A stretch of 64,000 nucleotides of DNA from an uncultured Pelagibacteraceae bacterium (lineage in GTDB: Bacteria; Pseudomonadota; Alphaproteobacteria; Pelagibacterales; Pelagibacteraceae): assembly GCA_902628635.1 (NCBI GenBank), contig CACONQ010000001.1:123837-187836 (forward strand), written 5' to 3'. A program made the translations under genes and the position numbers. Positions 63,917-64,000 of the stretch are shown here, one piece after another. The notes under the pieces were generated by a model, which worked only from the letters and a program-made list of their open reading frames with translations, did not search any database and had not been told where the DNA came from. Within the stretch, counting starts at the first letter, position 1. Every line of letters begins with the position of its first letter.

Positions 63917-64000
63917 TTAAATTTTATATCCACTTTTTGAACTGATTAAAAAATTGTCATCTTTGAATGTATCTTTTATTTTTTTTCTTAATCTATAAAC
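63917..64000 (-). CDS. Partial OmpR-type response regulator (C-terminus)
   Basis: The last 27 codons of a gene that enters from the right edge. The reading VYRLRKKIKDTFKDDNFLISS then SGYKI ends the winged helix of OmpR/PhoB-type regulators (…VyRLRkKi…li.T..g.GY.l). The stop codon is immediately followed by the ATG of the ArfA-like gene. The receiver domain and any partner kinase lie outside the window. Confidence 0.7.
   Translation of the reverse strand, partial: VYRLRKKIKDTFKDDNFLISSKSGYKI

Overview
The window is a very A+T-rich (roughly 30% G+C by eye), densely packed bacterial chromosome segment with almost no spacer DNA. Gene content and order point to an alphaproteobacterium of the SAR11 / Pelagibacterales type. 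The signs are a lysine- and asparagine-biased proteome, an Irr-type regulator divergent from fabA-fabB-fabI, a Fur-miaB-phoH-ybeY-lnt-metK block, mutM-rpsT-dnaA, a SUV3-like helicase, a CarD regulator, COQ7-type ubiquinone hydroxylase and very short intergenic gaps. I see no insertion sequence, prophage, CRISPR array or rRNA operon. Two tRNA genes are present (Arg-ACG and Leu-CAA). The longest stretch without a gene is about 280 bp (rpsT-dnaA).

Layout. 1-2.1 kb: the start of a partial methyltransferase-like gene, a thiolase, tRNA-Arg, a 27-residue membrane peptide and a hotdog thioesterase. 2.2-6.3 kb: a SUV3-like helicase, a TerB-like protein, a seven-iron ferredoxin and CarD in one tight run, ended by a two-way terminator shared with a 22-residue Lys/Arg-only-plus-Ala peptide. 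6.5-12 kb: acyl-CoA ligase, tRNA-Leu, YqaA, DsbB, COQ7, an HNH protein, an esterase, a HIG1-like protein and a TlpA-like thioredoxin. 12-15.5 kb: argH, a small LptM-like lipoprotein, lysA and plsC. 15.5-19.5 kb (minus): mutM, rpsT, dnaA, dnaN. 19.5-24.8 kb: ubiE, ubiB, coaBC, dut, a ThiF/MoeB-like E1, an SH3 protein and a convergent zinc-ribbon gene. 24.9-28.5 kb (minus): irr, katG, a 2OG-Fe hydroxylase and a DUF2061-like membrane protein. 28.5-33.2 kb: fabA-fabB-fabI, a basic peptide, a histidine phosphatase, msrB and a FAD amine-oxidase-like protein. 33.2-46.3 kb (minus): tsaB(short)-fur-miaB-phoH-ybeY-lnt-metK, then nusA-infB-rbfA-rpsO-pnp. 46.3-57.5 kb: envelope genes (deacetylase, Bax-like, MurJ, BON lipoprotein, LpoA-like) with nfuA, trpS, maeB, rsmI and rdgB. 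57.5-64 kb: grpE-dnaK-dnaJ, a small membrane protein, dapB, nth, an adenosine-kinase-like PfkB protein, and on the minus strand the tail of an OmpR-type regulator followed by a tiny arfA-like gene.

How it fits together. The window is mostly housekeeping: translation and mRNA decay, chaperones, replication initiation, lysine and arginine synthesis, type II fatty acid synthesis, ubiquinone synthesis and the cell envelope. The most information-rich part is 24.8-28.55 kb. There an Irr-family regulator, catalase-peroxidase KatG, an iron-dependent oxygenase and several short palindromes sit together. The palindromes overlap plausible promoters of katG, of irr/fabA and of a small zinc-ribbon gene. 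A second Fur-family gene lies in the metK operon. Other points of interest are several micro-genes (22-59 codons), an out-of-frame fdxA/carD overlap, a hairpin plus short reading frame between grpE and dnaK, and shortened or missing members of normally conserved operons (TsaB, RimI, RimP, YlxR, TruB, HrcA). All functional calls come from reading motifs by eye; no database search was run.
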